A stretch of DNA of 64,000 bases, from NCBI RefSeq assembly GCF_001447995.1, contig NZ_LDPE01000001.1, positions 1,984,001 to 2,048,000 on the forward strand, read 5' to 3'. Within the stretch, counting starts at the first letter, position 1, and the number at the start of each line of letters is the position of its first letter. Of this stretch, positions 8,989 to 17,586 are shown in pieces. Made by a program: the position numbers and the translations under genes. Under the pieces are notes generated by a model. That model was not told the origin of the DNA, searched no databases, and saw nothing but the letters and a program-made list of their open reading frames with translations. Origin of the DNA: Maribacter dokdonensis DSW-8 (GTDB lineage: Bacteria; Bacteroidota; Bacteroidia; Flavobacteriales; Flavobacteriaceae).

Positions 8989-11286
8989 ATGAATGCAAAA
9001 AACGAACGTAACGTCTCTTTTAGAGGGTCTGAAGAATTTCTGGATATTGAAGTAAAAGAACCTGTAACACATGCTGCAGGTTATTTAGGCGTACGTGAAG
9101 CCCTAAAGCATACATTCAAAGAAATGGGCGTATTACGATCAATGCGCACCTTGCTGAGCATGAACCAAAAAGACGGTTTTGATTGCCCAAGTTGTGCTTG
9201 GCCCGATCCCGAACACCCATCACCAGTAGCTGAGTACTGCGAAAATGGAGCCAAGGCCTTAGGTGATGAAGCTACTACCCAACATATTGGTGCAGATTTT
9301 TTCAAAAATAATTCGGTAGAAGAACTTTCTCAACTTACCGATTATGAACTCAACAAATTTGGGCGCTTAATTGAACCTATGGTATTAAGACCCGGCAACG
9401 TTCATTATGAGCCAATTTCTTGGCAGGCCGCATTTGATCTGATCGCAGCTGAATTAAAAAAGTTGGACAATCCGGACGAGGCTATCTTTTACACTTCTGG
9501 TAGATCAAGTAATGAAGCTGCCTTTTTATACGGTATGTTTGCGCGTGCATTAGGCACCAACAACCTTCCGGATTGTTCTAACATGTGTCATGAGAGCAGC
9601 GGTGTTGCCTTGGGAGAAACATTGGGCATAGGCAAGGGATCAACCACTTTAGAGGATTTATACGAAGCAGAGGTCATATTGATAGCTGGGCAGAACCCAG
9701 GTACCAATCACCCTAGAATGTTATCCGCATTAGAAAAATGCAAGCAGAACGGTGGGAAGGTCATTAGTATAAATCCGTTAGAAGAATCAGGATTAGTGAA
9801 TTTTAAAAATCCGCAACATCTAGGCGGATGGATCGGCGGTGGTGAGGACATGGCAGATATTCATTTGGCGGTCAACATTAACCAAGATATACCCCTGGTA
9901 AAATTAATTTTAAAGAAATTAGTTGCATTAGAAGAAAAAGGAAATACAGTTTTTGACCATGCATTCATTGAAAAATATACAGATGGTTATGAGTCTTTGA
10001 TCTCTGATTTAAAAAACTACAATGCAGAAGACCTATTAGCCCAAACTGGCGTATCCGAAGAAAAAATAAATGACACGGTTGCACTATTGGCGAATAAATC
10101 TAAAATTATAGTGTGCTGGGCCATGGGTCTTACCCAACATAAGAATGGCGTAGAAAATATTAGAGAGTTCATAAATCTTCTATTGTTGAAAGGTGCTATT
10201 GGAAAACCAAATGCAGGTACATGTCCGGTTCGTGGCCACAGTAATGTTCAAGGAGATCGCAGCGTTGGTATTCAGCATTTTGTAGATAGTGCCATGAACG
10301 CACGTATTAAAGAACATTTAGGGTTTACCCCACCTGAGCATGAAGGTGTAGATGTTGTAGGCTCCTTAAAAGCGATGTATGAAGGTAATGCCAAAGTATT
10401 TATGTGCTTGGGCGGTAACTTTTTAATGGCGGCATCTGATACAGAATATACCGCAAAGGGAATTCAAAATTGCGATTTAACGGTACAGATCAGTACCAAA
10501 TTAAACCGTACACATTTAATCACCGGAAAAACCGCTTTGATCTTACCGACTATTGGAAGGTCTGAAAAAGATTTGAAAAATGGCAAGCCACGTCATTTTA
10601 CGGTTGAAAATAGTATGGGAAGGGTAAAACAATCAAGAGGGATTTTAAAACCAGCTTCAGAGGCCATCATGAGCGAACCAGAGATTATTGCCAATTTAGG
10701 GCATACCTTGTTCGGCGAAGAACACCCTATGAACTGGAAATCTTTAGGTGAAGATTATGAATTGATCAGAAAGCGAATTGACCAAGTTGCAAAGGGGTTC
10801 AATGATACCGAAGAACGTTCAAAAGGCGCAGGCTATTACTTACCTAATAATGTACGTGAATTGGATTTTAGCATGTTGCCTAACGGTAAAGCACAATTTA
10901 CAATTAACAAACTACCTGAACACACCTTGGCAAAAGATGAATACATGTTGATGACCATACGTTCTCACGATCAGTTCAACACCACTATTTACGGATTAGA
11001 TGACCGTTACAGAGGTGTTTACAATGCAAGAAGAGTGGTTTTTATGAATATAGACGATATGAAGGCCATTGGTGTAAACAAACTGGACATTGTTGATATT
11101 ACCAGTACTTATGACGGTATTGTAAGAACAGCCCATAATTTTAAGATCGTTCCATATAATATTCCTTCTGGAAATCTGGCTTCCTATTTTCCGGAGACCA
11201 ATGTTTTAGTACCCTACAATCATTTTGCTGATAAAAGCAAAACACCAATAAGCAAGTCTGTAAAGGTTAGACTAGTAAAGAAATAG
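8989..11286 (+). CDS. FdhF/YdeP-family molybdopterin oxidoreductase
   Basis: 765 residues, the usual length for the YdeP-type branch of the formate dehydrogenase alpha/DMSO reductase superfamily. An N-terminal cysteine pair at C66 and C69 (DCPSCAWPDP) is present, fewer than the four cysteines that hold a 4Fe-4S cluster in classical FdhF. The molybdopterin domains follow, with FYTSGRSSNEAAF, CHESSGVALGE, AGQNPGTNHPRM, CPVRGHSNVQGDRSVG and a C-terminal dinucleotide-binding domain (TIRSHDQFNTT). No Tat signal, so it is probably cytoplasmic. Substrate is uncertain; the YdeP group is linked to acid resistance in E. coli but without a defined reaction. No FdhD or molybdenum-cofactor genes are in this window. 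Confidence 0.88.
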   Translation: MNAKNERNVSFRGSEEFLDIEVKEPVTHAAGYLGVREALKHTFKEMGVLRSMRTLLSMNQKDGFDCPSCAWPDPEHPSPVAEYCENGAKALGDEATTQHIGADFFKNNSVEELSQLTDYELNKFGRLIEPMVLRPGNVHYEPISWQAAFDLIAAELKKLDNPDEAIFYTSGRSSNEAAFLYGMFARALGTNNLPDCSNMCHESSGVALGETLGIGKGSTTLEDLYEAEVILIAGQNPGTNHPRMLSALEKCKQNGGKVISINPLEESGLVNFKNPQHLGGWIGGGEDMADIHLAVNINQDIPLVKLILKKLVALEEKGNTVFDHAFIEKYTDGYESLISDLKNYNAEDLLAQTGVSEEKINDTVALLANKSKIIVCWAMGLTQHKNGVENIREFINLLLLKGAIGKPNAGTCPVRGHSNVQGDRSVGIQHFVDSAMNARIKEHLGFTPPEHEGVDVVGSLKAMYEGNAKVFMCLGGNFLMAASDTEYTAKGIQNCDLTVQISTKLNRTHLITGKTALILPTIGRSEKDLKNGKPRHFTVENSMGRVKQSRGILKPASEAIMSEPEIIANLGHTLFGEEHPMNWKSLGEDYELIRKRIDQVAKGFNDTEERSKGAGYYLPNNVRELDFSMLPNGKAQFTINKLPEHTLAKDEYMLMTIRSHDQFNTTIYGLDDRYRGVYNARRVVFMNIDDMKAIGVNKLDIVDITSTYDGIVRTAHNFKIVPYNIPSGNLASYFPETNVLVPYNHFADKSKTPISKSVKVRLVKK

Positions 11287-11403
11287 TTAATAAATACATT
11301 TCTGAAATTCAATTACTTAACAATCTCGTAACCGAATAATAAGTTAACAGTAACCTTTCTATAATCATAAATTTTGAAACTTTACGGTCATAAGTTTCAG
11401 CAT

Positions 11404-11529
11404 ATGAAATCTACTGATTTGGCCGCCTTATGTATTGCCATTCTTGCATTTAATGTCAAGTTTGAGGTGGTTCTATCTCTTTCTAATTTTCTAAAATTCC
11501 CAAGAAAGGAATCCCTCATTCACTTATGA
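11404..11529 (+). CDS. Candidate 41-residue small protein overlapping the phosphoesterase start
   Basis: A short open frame from ATG at 11404 to TGA at 11527-11529 overlaps the start codon of the next gene by four bases (ATGA), the arrangement seen in translationally coupled genes. The product has a hydrophobic stretch (DLAALCIAILAFNV) that could insert in a membrane, and a basic C-terminal part (KFPRKES). I do not recognise it. It may equally be a chance ORF in the leader of the phosphoesterase gene; the four-base overlap is the only real support. Confidence 0.3.
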   Translation: MKSTDLAALCIAILAFNVKFEVVLSLSNFLKFPRKESLIHL

Positions 11530-12389
11530 AAAAAAGACCGGTTGATATTGTGGTCATTTCCGATGTTCATTTAGGAACATATGGCTGCCACGCCAAAGAG
11601 CTTTTAAAATATTTAAAGTCCATTAAGCCAAAAGAGGTAATCCTCAATGGCGATATTGTAGATATTTGGCAATTTAGCAAACGCTATTGGCCCAAGTCTC
11701 ATATGAAAGTCATTAAACTTTTATTGGAGTGGGTAGCCAAAGGAATTCCGGTACATTATATAACCGGTAACCACGATGAACTTTTGCGGAAATTTTCGGG
11801 CAACAGTATGGGCTCATTAAATATTGTCAATAAAATGGTGATTCCGCTTGAAGATAAAAAAGCTTGGATTTTTCATGGTGACGTGTTCGATGTTACCATG
11901 CAGCATTCAAAATGGGTAGCCAAACTTGGTGCAAAAGGATATGACTTTTTAATTCTATTAAATAGAGCCATTAATTTTATAAGCAAAAAAATGGGCAAGG
12001 GTCCAATTTCAATGTCCAAGAAAATTAAGAACGGTGTAAAGTCTGCCGTTAAGTTCATAAACGACTTTGAACAGATTGCCGCAGATATTGCCATAGAAAA
12101 TGGTTATGACTATGTTATTTGCGGTCACATTCACCAACCGGAAATTCGCAATATAAAAACAGATAAAGGAGAAGTCGTCTATTTAAATTCTGGAGATTGG
12201 ATAGAAAATTTAACCGCACTTGAGTATCATAATGGTCACTGGAAACTATACTCTTATCTTGAAGATCAATTAACCATTGACCATAAAGAGGATAGTAAGG
12301 AAGAAACCTATGTATTGGAAAAAGCTGAACTGTTTCAAAGCTTGCTTGAAGAGTTTAGAATAAGTGGAATGACGCAACAGAGTAAATGA
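11526..12389 (+). CDS. Metallophosphoesterase, UDP-2,3-diacylglucosamine diphosphatase-like
   Basis: 287 residues with the calcineurin-like phosphoesterase metal motifs in order: SDVHLG (D13, H15), NGDIVDIW near 42, GNHDE near 81 and GHIHQPE near 204. The layout is closest to LpxH-like hydrolases, which cut UDP-diacylglucosamine in lipid A synthesis, but it is longer than LpxH (about 240) and groups in my memory with LpxH-like paralogues found beside glycosyltransferases. Cytoplasmic or membrane-associated. The stop overlaps the start of the next gene (ATGA at 12386-12389), so the two are almost certainly co-translated. A role in glycolipid processing with its partner is an inference. Confidence 0.82.
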   Translation: MKKRPVDIVVISDVHLGTYGCHAKELLKYLKSIKPKEVILNGDIVDIWQFSKRYWPKSHMKVIKLLLEWVAKGIPVHYITGNHDELLRKFSGNSMGSLNIVNKMVIPLEDKKAWIFHGDVFDVTMQHSKWVAKLGAKGYDFLILLNRAINFISKKMGKGPISMSKKIKNGVKSAVKFINDFEQIAADIAIENGYDYVICGHIHQPEIRNIKTDKGEVVYLNSGDWIENLTALEYHNGHWKLYSYLEDQLTIDHKEDSKEETYVLEKAELFQSLLEEFRISGMTQQSK

Positions 12390-13384
12390 GAATACTATAC
12401 GCAATTCAAGGTACCGGCAACGGACACTTGAGCAGGGCTAGAGATGTAATACCTGCAATATTAAAACATAATGTTTCATTAGATCTTTTAGTGAGCGGCA
12501 TTCAAGCAGATATAAAACTACCCTACCCCATTAAGTATCAGCTAAAAGGATTAAGCTTTATTTTCGGCAAAAAAGGAGGTGTAGATGTTTGGAAAACCTA
12601 TTACAAGGCAAACTCTATGCGTTTGCAGAAAGAGATAAAAAGTATACCGGTTGAAGATTACGACCTCATCATTAATGATTTTGAACCGGTTACGGCGTGG
12701 GCGTGCAAGTTAAAAAATATACCTTGCTATAGTTTTAGCCACCAAGCGGCAGTACTCTCCAAATTAGCTCCGAAGCCTAAAAAAACGGACAGAATGGGCA
12801 AATGGATTCTTAATAATTATGCACCCACCAGCCATCAATTCGGACTTCATTTCAAACCTTATGAACCTAATATCTATACACCTATAATCAGAAACGATAT
12901 ACGATCGGCATCAATTTCCAAAGGCGAGCATTATACCGTATATCTACCATCTTACAGTGATGAGAAATTGTTGAAGTTTTTAAGTAAGATGAAAAGGGTA
13001 AAATGGGAAGTATTTTCAAAGCACAATACCTATGAATATTTTAAAAAGAACATTCATATAAAGCCAATAACCAATGAGGCATTTGTAAAAAGTATGGCAA
13101 GTAGTAGAGGTATACTATGCGGTGCAGGTTTTGAAACACCCGCAGAAAGCCTATACATGCAAAAAAAGCTAATGGTAGTGCCTATGAAAGGGCAATATGA
13201 GCAGCAATGTAATGCAGCTGCCTTGGCAGATATGGGTGTACCGGTAATAAAATCGCTTAAAACAAAACACTTACCCAAGTTGCAACATTGGTTAGATACC
13301 GAAACCATTGTGGCGGTAGACTACCCAGATATTACCGACCAAATTGTGAGCCAACTATTAGAGAAATCTCTAAAAACACATTAA
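12386..13384 (+). CDS. MJ1255/VC2487-type glycosyltransferase
   Basis: A 332-residue GT-B fold protein. The N-terminal GTGNGHLSRA motif (about 9-18) and the C-terminal GAGFETPAESLYMQKK segment followed by QYEQQCNA are hallmarks of the MJ1255/VC2487 family, distant relatives of MurG and UDP-glucuronosyltransferases. The acceptor is unknown; a lipid is common in this superfamily. It shares a four-base overlap with the phosphoesterase upstream and ends 15 bases before the GH1 gene, so the three form one transcription unit. Confidence 0.85.
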   Translation: MRILYAIQGTGNGHLSRARDVIPAILKHNVSLDLLVSGIQADIKLPYPIKYQLKGLSFIFGKKGGVDVWKTYYKANSMRLQKEIKSIPVEDYDLIINDFEPVTAWACKLKNIPCYSFSHQAAVLSKLAPKPKKTDRMGKWILNNYAPTSHQFGLHFKPYEPNIYTPIIRNDIRSASISKGEHYTVYLPSYSDEKLLKFLSKMKRVKWEVFSKHNTYEYFKKNIHIKPITNEAFVKSMASSRGILCGAGFETPAESLYMQKKLMVVPMKGQYEQQCNAAALADMGVPVIKSLKTKHLPKLQHWLDTETIVAVDYPDITDQIVSQLLEKSLKTH

Positions 13385-13399
13385 AAAGCCACTACTCTA

Positions 13400-14761
13400 T
13401 TGAGAGAACAAGAAGAATTCTTTTTAAATGCCCATGAATTTGGCAAAAATTTCACTTGGGGAGTTTCCACCGCAGCATACCAAATTGAGGGCGCGTACGA
13501 CACCCATGGAAAGGGACCCTCTATTTGGGATACATTTACCACCAAACCAAATACGGTTTTAAATGGTAACAATGCCAATGTATCTTGCGATTACTATCAT
13601 AAATACAAGGAAGATATCCTATTGATGAAGTCCATGAATATTGACAACTATCGTTTCTCTATTTCTTGGTCAAGAATTTTACCTAATGGTATTGGCTCTG
13701 TAAACGAACCAGGTATTCAATTTTATAATAATGTCATTGACTTTTGTCTAGAACAAGGTATTACCCCATGGGTAACCCTATATCATTGGGATCTTCCACA
13801 GGTGTTAGAGGATAAAGGCGGATGGACGAATAGAAACATTATACAATGGTTTTCAGAATTTACCAGCCTTTGCGCAACTTCTTTTGGAGATAGGGTTAAA
13901 CACTGGATGGTTTTGAACGAACCCATGGTATTTACGGGTGCCGGTTACTTTCTAGGCGTACATGCACCTGGAAAAAAAAGATTGAAATATTTTCTTCCCG
14001 CCGTGCACCATGCTGTTTTGTGCCAAGCGGAAGGTGGCAGATTACTTCGTAAACTAGTACCCAATGCCCAAATAGGCACCACGTTTTCATGTTCGCAAAT
14101 TTCACCCTACAGACAAAATAACAGAGACAAGAAAACAGCTGTTCTGGTAGATGCCTTATTGAATCGGTTATTTATTGAGCCAGCATTGGGTTTAGGTTAT
14201 CCAACCAAAGAAGCTCCAGTTTTAAAAAAACTACAACCTTACATTCAACCTACTGACATGGAAGATTGCCTGTTTGATTTCGATTTTATCGGAATTCAAA
14301 ATTACACTCGAGAAAAAGTAAGATATAGTCTTTTGGTACCGTACATAAGAGCTAAAATTGTAAAGGCAAGTAAGAGAAATGTACCTACAACTTTGATGGA
14401 TTGGGAGGTATATCCGCCTAGTATTTACAATATGATCAAGAAATACAGTTCATACCCGCAAATTAAAAAAATCATCATCACCGAGAACGGAGCTGCTTTT
14501 AAAGATTCCATTGACGGAGAAATTATAAATGATATCGCTAGGGTAAATTATTTGCAGCGTTATTTAAACCAAGTGCTTAAAGCCAAAAAAGAAGGGTTGA
14601 ATATCCACGGATATTTCGTGTGGACCTTTACGGATAATTTTGAATGGGCGGAAGGGTATTACCCTAGGTTTGGCTTGGTACATATTAATTTTAAAACCTT
14701 AAAAAGGACTATTAAAGCCTCTGGTAAATGGTTTGCCGATTTTTTATCGCGAAAAAATTAG
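13400..14761 (+). CDS. Family 1 glycoside hydrolase (beta-glucosidase-like), TTG start
   Basis: 453 residues, the normal length for GH1. The acid/base is E174 in LNEP and the nucleophile is E362 in ITENG; further conserved motifs are YQIEGA near 27, YHWDLPQ near 130, FRFSISWSR-like near 80 and NFEWAEGYYPRFGL near the end. It should hydrolyse beta-D-glucosides or a near relative. No signal peptide, so it is cytoplasmic. An in-frame TAA lies at 13382 and no ATG occurs before the conserved N-terminus, so TTG at 13400 is the only sensible start. It follows the phosphoesterase and glycosyltransferase genes closely; a hydrolase in the same unit as a glycosyltransferase suggests remodelling of one glycan (inference). 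Confidence 0.92.
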   Translation: MREQEEFFLNAHEFGKNFTWGVSTAAYQIEGAYDTHGKGPSIWDTFTTKPNTVLNGNNANVSCDYYHKYKEDILLMKSMNIDNYRFSISWSRILPNGIGSVNEPGIQFYNNVIDFCLEQGITPWVTLYHWDLPQVLEDKGGWTNRNIIQWFSEFTSLCATSFGDRVKHWMVLNEPMVFTGAGYFLGVHAPGKKRLKYFLPAVHHAVLCQAEGGRLLRKLVPNAQIGTTFSCSQISPYRQNNRDKKTAVLVDALLNRLFIEPALGLGYPTKEAPVLKKLQPYIQPTDMEDCLFDFDFIGIQNYTREKVRYSLLVPYIRAKIVKASKRNVPTTLMDWEVYPPSIYNMIKKYSSYPQIKKIIITENGAAFKDSIDGEIINDIARVNYLQRYLNQVLKAKKEGLNIHGYFVWTFTDNFEWAEGYYPRFGLVHINFKTLKRTIKASGKWFADFLSRKN

Positions 14762-14764
14762 CAT

Positions 14765-14789
14765 TAAAAAAGCCGATGTCTCCATCGGC
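14765..14789 (-). terminator. Intrinsic terminator for the acyl-CoA dehydrogenase gene
   Basis: GCCGATG (14772-14778) and CATCGGC (14783-14789) form a 7-bp stem with a TCTC loop. Read on the minus strand the stem is followed by six T, about 105 bases after the dehydrogenase stop. On the plus strand there is a weaker A/T flank, so it may also help end the GH1 transcript. Confidence 0.75.
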
Positions 14790-14893
14790 CATAGCTTATA
14801 TCTAAAAAAACATGCACACATCTTACACGCGCAAATCAAAGATAGATGGTGTTCAACAGTTAAATGTTATGCCCATTAAAGCAAACCGTTAAA

Positions 14894-16072
14894 TTATTGA
14901 AAAGCAGGCATTCCAGTAATATCCGCGCCTGTAATCAGCAGATGAATATCGTGAGTACCCTCATAGGTAATTACGCTTTCCAAATTCATCATATGCCTCA
15001 TTATACTATATTCACCGGTAATACCCATACCACCTAGAACTTGTCTCGCCTCTCGTGCTATTTTAATGGCCATTTCTACATTATTCCTCTTGGCCATAGA
15101 TATTTGGGCAGAGGTTGCCTTCCCTTGATTCTTTAATTGACCTAATCTAAAGGCCAATAACTGGGCTTTGGTGATCTCCGTAATCATTTCTGCCAATTTC
15201 TTCTGCTGTAATTGAGTTGCCGCAATAGGTTTACCAAATTGAATACGTTCTTTGGCATATCTTAATGCAGTATCATAACAATCCATAGCAGCACCTATAG
15301 CACCCCAAGAAATACCAAATCTGGCAGAATCCAAACATCCTAATGGCGCCCCTAAACCAGATTTATTAGGTAACAGATTTTCTTTAGGGACCTTTACATT
15401 ATCAAATATCAATTCACCGGTAGCCGAAGCTCTTAATGACCATTTGTTATGGGTTTCCGGTGTTGTAAATCCTTCCATTCCACGCTCCACGATCAAACCA
15501 TGAATACGTCCTTCCTCGTTCTTTGCCCATACTACCGCAATATCACAAAATGGAGCATTGGAAATCCAAAGTTTGGCTCCGTTCAAAAGATAATGATCGC
15601 CCATATCCTTATACTTGGTTTCCATACCACTAGGATTAGAACCATGGTTTGGTTCTGTCAACCCAAAAGAGCCCATCCATTCGCCAGTAGCCAACTTAGG
15701 TAGGTATTTTTTACGTTGGTCTTCGGTTCCATACGTATAAATAGGATACATTACCAAAGAGGACTGTACCGATGCCGTAGAACGAACACCACTATCTCCC
15801 CTTTCAATTTCTTGCATAATAAGTCCGTAACTAATTTGATCTAATCCCGCACCGCCGTACTCCTCAGGAATATAAGGTCCGAATGCACCAATTTCAGCCA
15901 AGCCATTTATTATCTGCTTAGGAAATTCAGCTTTTTGGGCATACTCTTCAATAATTGGGGATACGTCTCTTTTTACCCATTGACGTGCGGCATCACGTAC
16001 CAACAAATGCTCTTCAGATAATAAATCATCTAAGTGATAGTAGTCTGGGGCTTCAAATAAATCTGGTCTCAT
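14894..16072 (-). CDS. gcdH: Acyl-CoA dehydrogenase, glutaryl-CoA dehydrogenase type
   Basis: A 392-residue flavoenzyme of the acyl-CoA dehydrogenase fold. N-terminal helices (about 15-125) are followed by the FAD/substrate motif GLTEPNHGSNP near 157, LRASATGE near 212, and the C-terminal helical domain with the catalytic base E371 in TYEGTHDIH. The SVQSSL segment and the RASATG motif are those I associate with glutaryl-CoA dehydrogenases, which convert glutaryl-CoA to crotonyl-CoA in lysine and tryptophan breakdown. A related short-chain dehydrogenase cannot be excluded. It is cytoplasmic. It lies 55 bases downstream of trmN6 on the same strand and ends at a clear terminator. Confidence 0.85.
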   Translation of the reverse strand: MRPDLFEAPDYYHLDDLLSEEHLLVRDAARQWVKRDVSPIIEEYAQKAEFPKQIINGLAEIGAFGPYIPEEYGGAGLDQISYGLIMQEIERGDSGVRSTASVQSSLVMYPIYTYGTEDQRKKYLPKLATGEWMGSFGLTEPNHGSNPSGMETKYKDMGDHYLLNGAKLWISNAPFCDIAVVWAKNEEGRIHGLIVERGMEGFTTPETHNKWSLRASATGELIFDNVKVPKENLLPNKSGLGAPLGCLDSARFGISWGAIGAAMDCYDTALRYAKERIQFGKPIAATQLQQKKLAEMITEITKAQLLAFRLGQLKNQGKATSAQISMAKRNNVEMAIKIAREARQVLGGMGITGEYSIMRHMMNLESVITYEGTHDIHLLITGADITGMPAFQ

Positions 16073-16127
16073 AACTATGCTTTTATCAAAGATAAATAAA
16101 GAAATATAACAATATGAAACACTATAG

Positions 16128-16841
16128 TTATATTTTTAAATAAAACTCCTTAGTTAAGGCTATATAATCATCAGTATAAGCGTGCCTTTCAGTTTCAATG
16201 ACCAATTCTGACGATTCTAATGGTGTTTTATTTTTTGAGAATGCCAATAATACCCGTTTCACCTCTGCAGTAGAATTACCCTTTACATAAGTGCATTTGA
16301 TAAGATAAAGACCTTTTTCCTCTGCCATGGCGACAAACTCATCTTTCTCTTTATAGGGTATTACCGTTGTAAACAATCCATTTTCCGCCAACAAAACAGC
16401 AGCCGAAGTAATGAGCTCATTAAAAGGTAAAAAACCGTTCTGGCGTGCTTGATCCCGTTGAAAGTTGCCAGAACTGACATTTTCCGAATAAAAAGGAGGG
16501 TTACACGTAATCAACTCATACTGGTCTTCGATTTCATCAACAAATTCATCTAAGCCGGCGTGGTAACAGTACAACCGATCTCCCCATGGGGAGCTTTCAA
16601 AATTCTCAACACATTGTTCATAAGCATCAGCATCTATCTCAATGGCATCTACCACATCCGCATTGCTTCTCTGGGCCAGCATTAAAGCGATGATTCCTGT
16701 ACCGGCGCCAATATCTAAAATAGATTCCAATGATGTGTCCACTGGCGTCCATGCACCTAACAACACACCATCTGTACCAATTTTCATGGCACAACGATCT
16801 TGTTCAATACTAAATTGTTTAAATTTAAATAGTTGGCTCAA
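16128..16841 (-). CDS. trmN6: tRNA1(Val) adenine-37 N6-methyltransferase
   Basis: A 237-residue SAM-dependent methyltransferase. Motif I is LDIGAGTGIIALML (about 42-55) and the adenine N6-methyltransferase catalytic motif NPPFY is at 114-118. The N-terminus (FKFKQFSIEQDRCAMKIGTDGVLLGAW) is typical of TrmN6/YfiC, which methylates A37 of tRNA-Val. The start is 31 bases downstream of the LytTR regulator stop, so it may be read through from the two-component genes in this genome. As I remember flavobacterial genomes, this gene commonly lies near rpsP-rimM; here 22 kb separates them. Confidence 0.88.
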   Translation of the reverse strand: MSQLFKFKQFSIEQDRCAMKIGTDGVLLGAWTPVDTSLESILDIGAGTGIIALMLAQRSNADVVDAIEIDADAYEQCVENFESSPWGDRLYCYHAGLDEFVDEIEDQYELITCNPPFYSENVSSGNFQRDQARQNGFLPFNELITSAAVLLAENGLFTTVIPYKEKDEFVAMAEEKGLYLIKCTYVKGNSTAEVKRVLLAFSKNKTPLESSELVIETERHAYTDDYIALTKEFYLKI

Positions 16842-16872
16842 GGCAATTTAATTCTATGGTGAATAAGAAATT

Positions 16873-17586
16873 TTAATCTGTAAAGTTGTTAAGTATTCTG
16901 CTTTTGGCATCGGCTAAATAGCTTCTACCTATGGTGTACCTAATACCGCCAATTTCAACGCTATTGCCCTCAACCACACTTACCTTATCAACAGCAATAG
17001 TATAGGAACGATGTATTCTTATGAAATTATCACCTGGCAACTCATCTGTAAAACTGCTTAAGGTTCTGTGAATTATATATTTTGCCGTTGGTGTTATGAT
17101 CCTAATGTAATCTTTTAGGCTCTCTATCACCATAATCTCGTCCAAATAAATCTTTTGTAACTTCTTTTTGTCAACTTTAACAAAAATGGAAGGCTTCTCT
17201 TCTTTTTCAGCACTACCGTTACTACCTATTTTCTTAAGACCTATAATACGATCTATGGATTTAAAAAATCGAGGTAATGAAATGGGTTTCACCAAATAGT
17301 CAATGGCTTCTAGTTCAAAGCTTCTTAGCGCATGTTCTTCATGAGCAGTGGTCATGATTACGAACGGTTTTTTGTGCAAGGTGCTTAAAAACTCCAATCC
17401 GTCCAAATAAGGCATATTGATATCCAAGAACATGATATCTACCTCATTGTCCCTCAAAAAGGTGGATGCATCCAAGGCATTGGAAAAAGTACCCTCTAGC
17501 TGTAATTCTTTTACCCTAAGTATATAGTTCTTAATCACATTTACTGCCAACGGCTCATCATCTACTACTATTACTTTTAAAATCAT
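16873..17586 (-). CDS. LytTR-family response regulator
   Basis: 237 residues. A CheY-like receiver domain (1-120) has the phospho-acceptor D55 in FLDINMP, acidic residues D9-D10 and the T/K switch region (TTAHEEHA, then LVKPI). The C-terminal LytTR DNA-binding domain (about 131-237) contains IVIES-type and NFIRIHRSY motifs. It overlaps its cognate kinase gene by four bases, so the two are made together. LytTR regulators bind direct repeats upstream of targets; the divergent CBM9/GHL10/SusCD genes are the obvious candidates by position (inference). Confidence 0.93.
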   Translation of the reverse strand: MILKVIVVDDEPLAVNVIKNYILRVKELQLEGTFSNALDASTFLRDNEVDIMFLDINMPYLDGLEFLSTLHKKPFVIMTTAHEEHALRSFELEAIDYLVKPISLPRFFKSIDRIIGLKKIGSNGSAEKEEKPSIFVKVDKKKLQKIYLDEIMVIESLKDYIRIITPTAKYIIHRTLSSFTDELPGDNFIRIHRSYTIAVDKVSVVEGNSVEIGGIRYTIGRSYLADAKSRILNNFTD

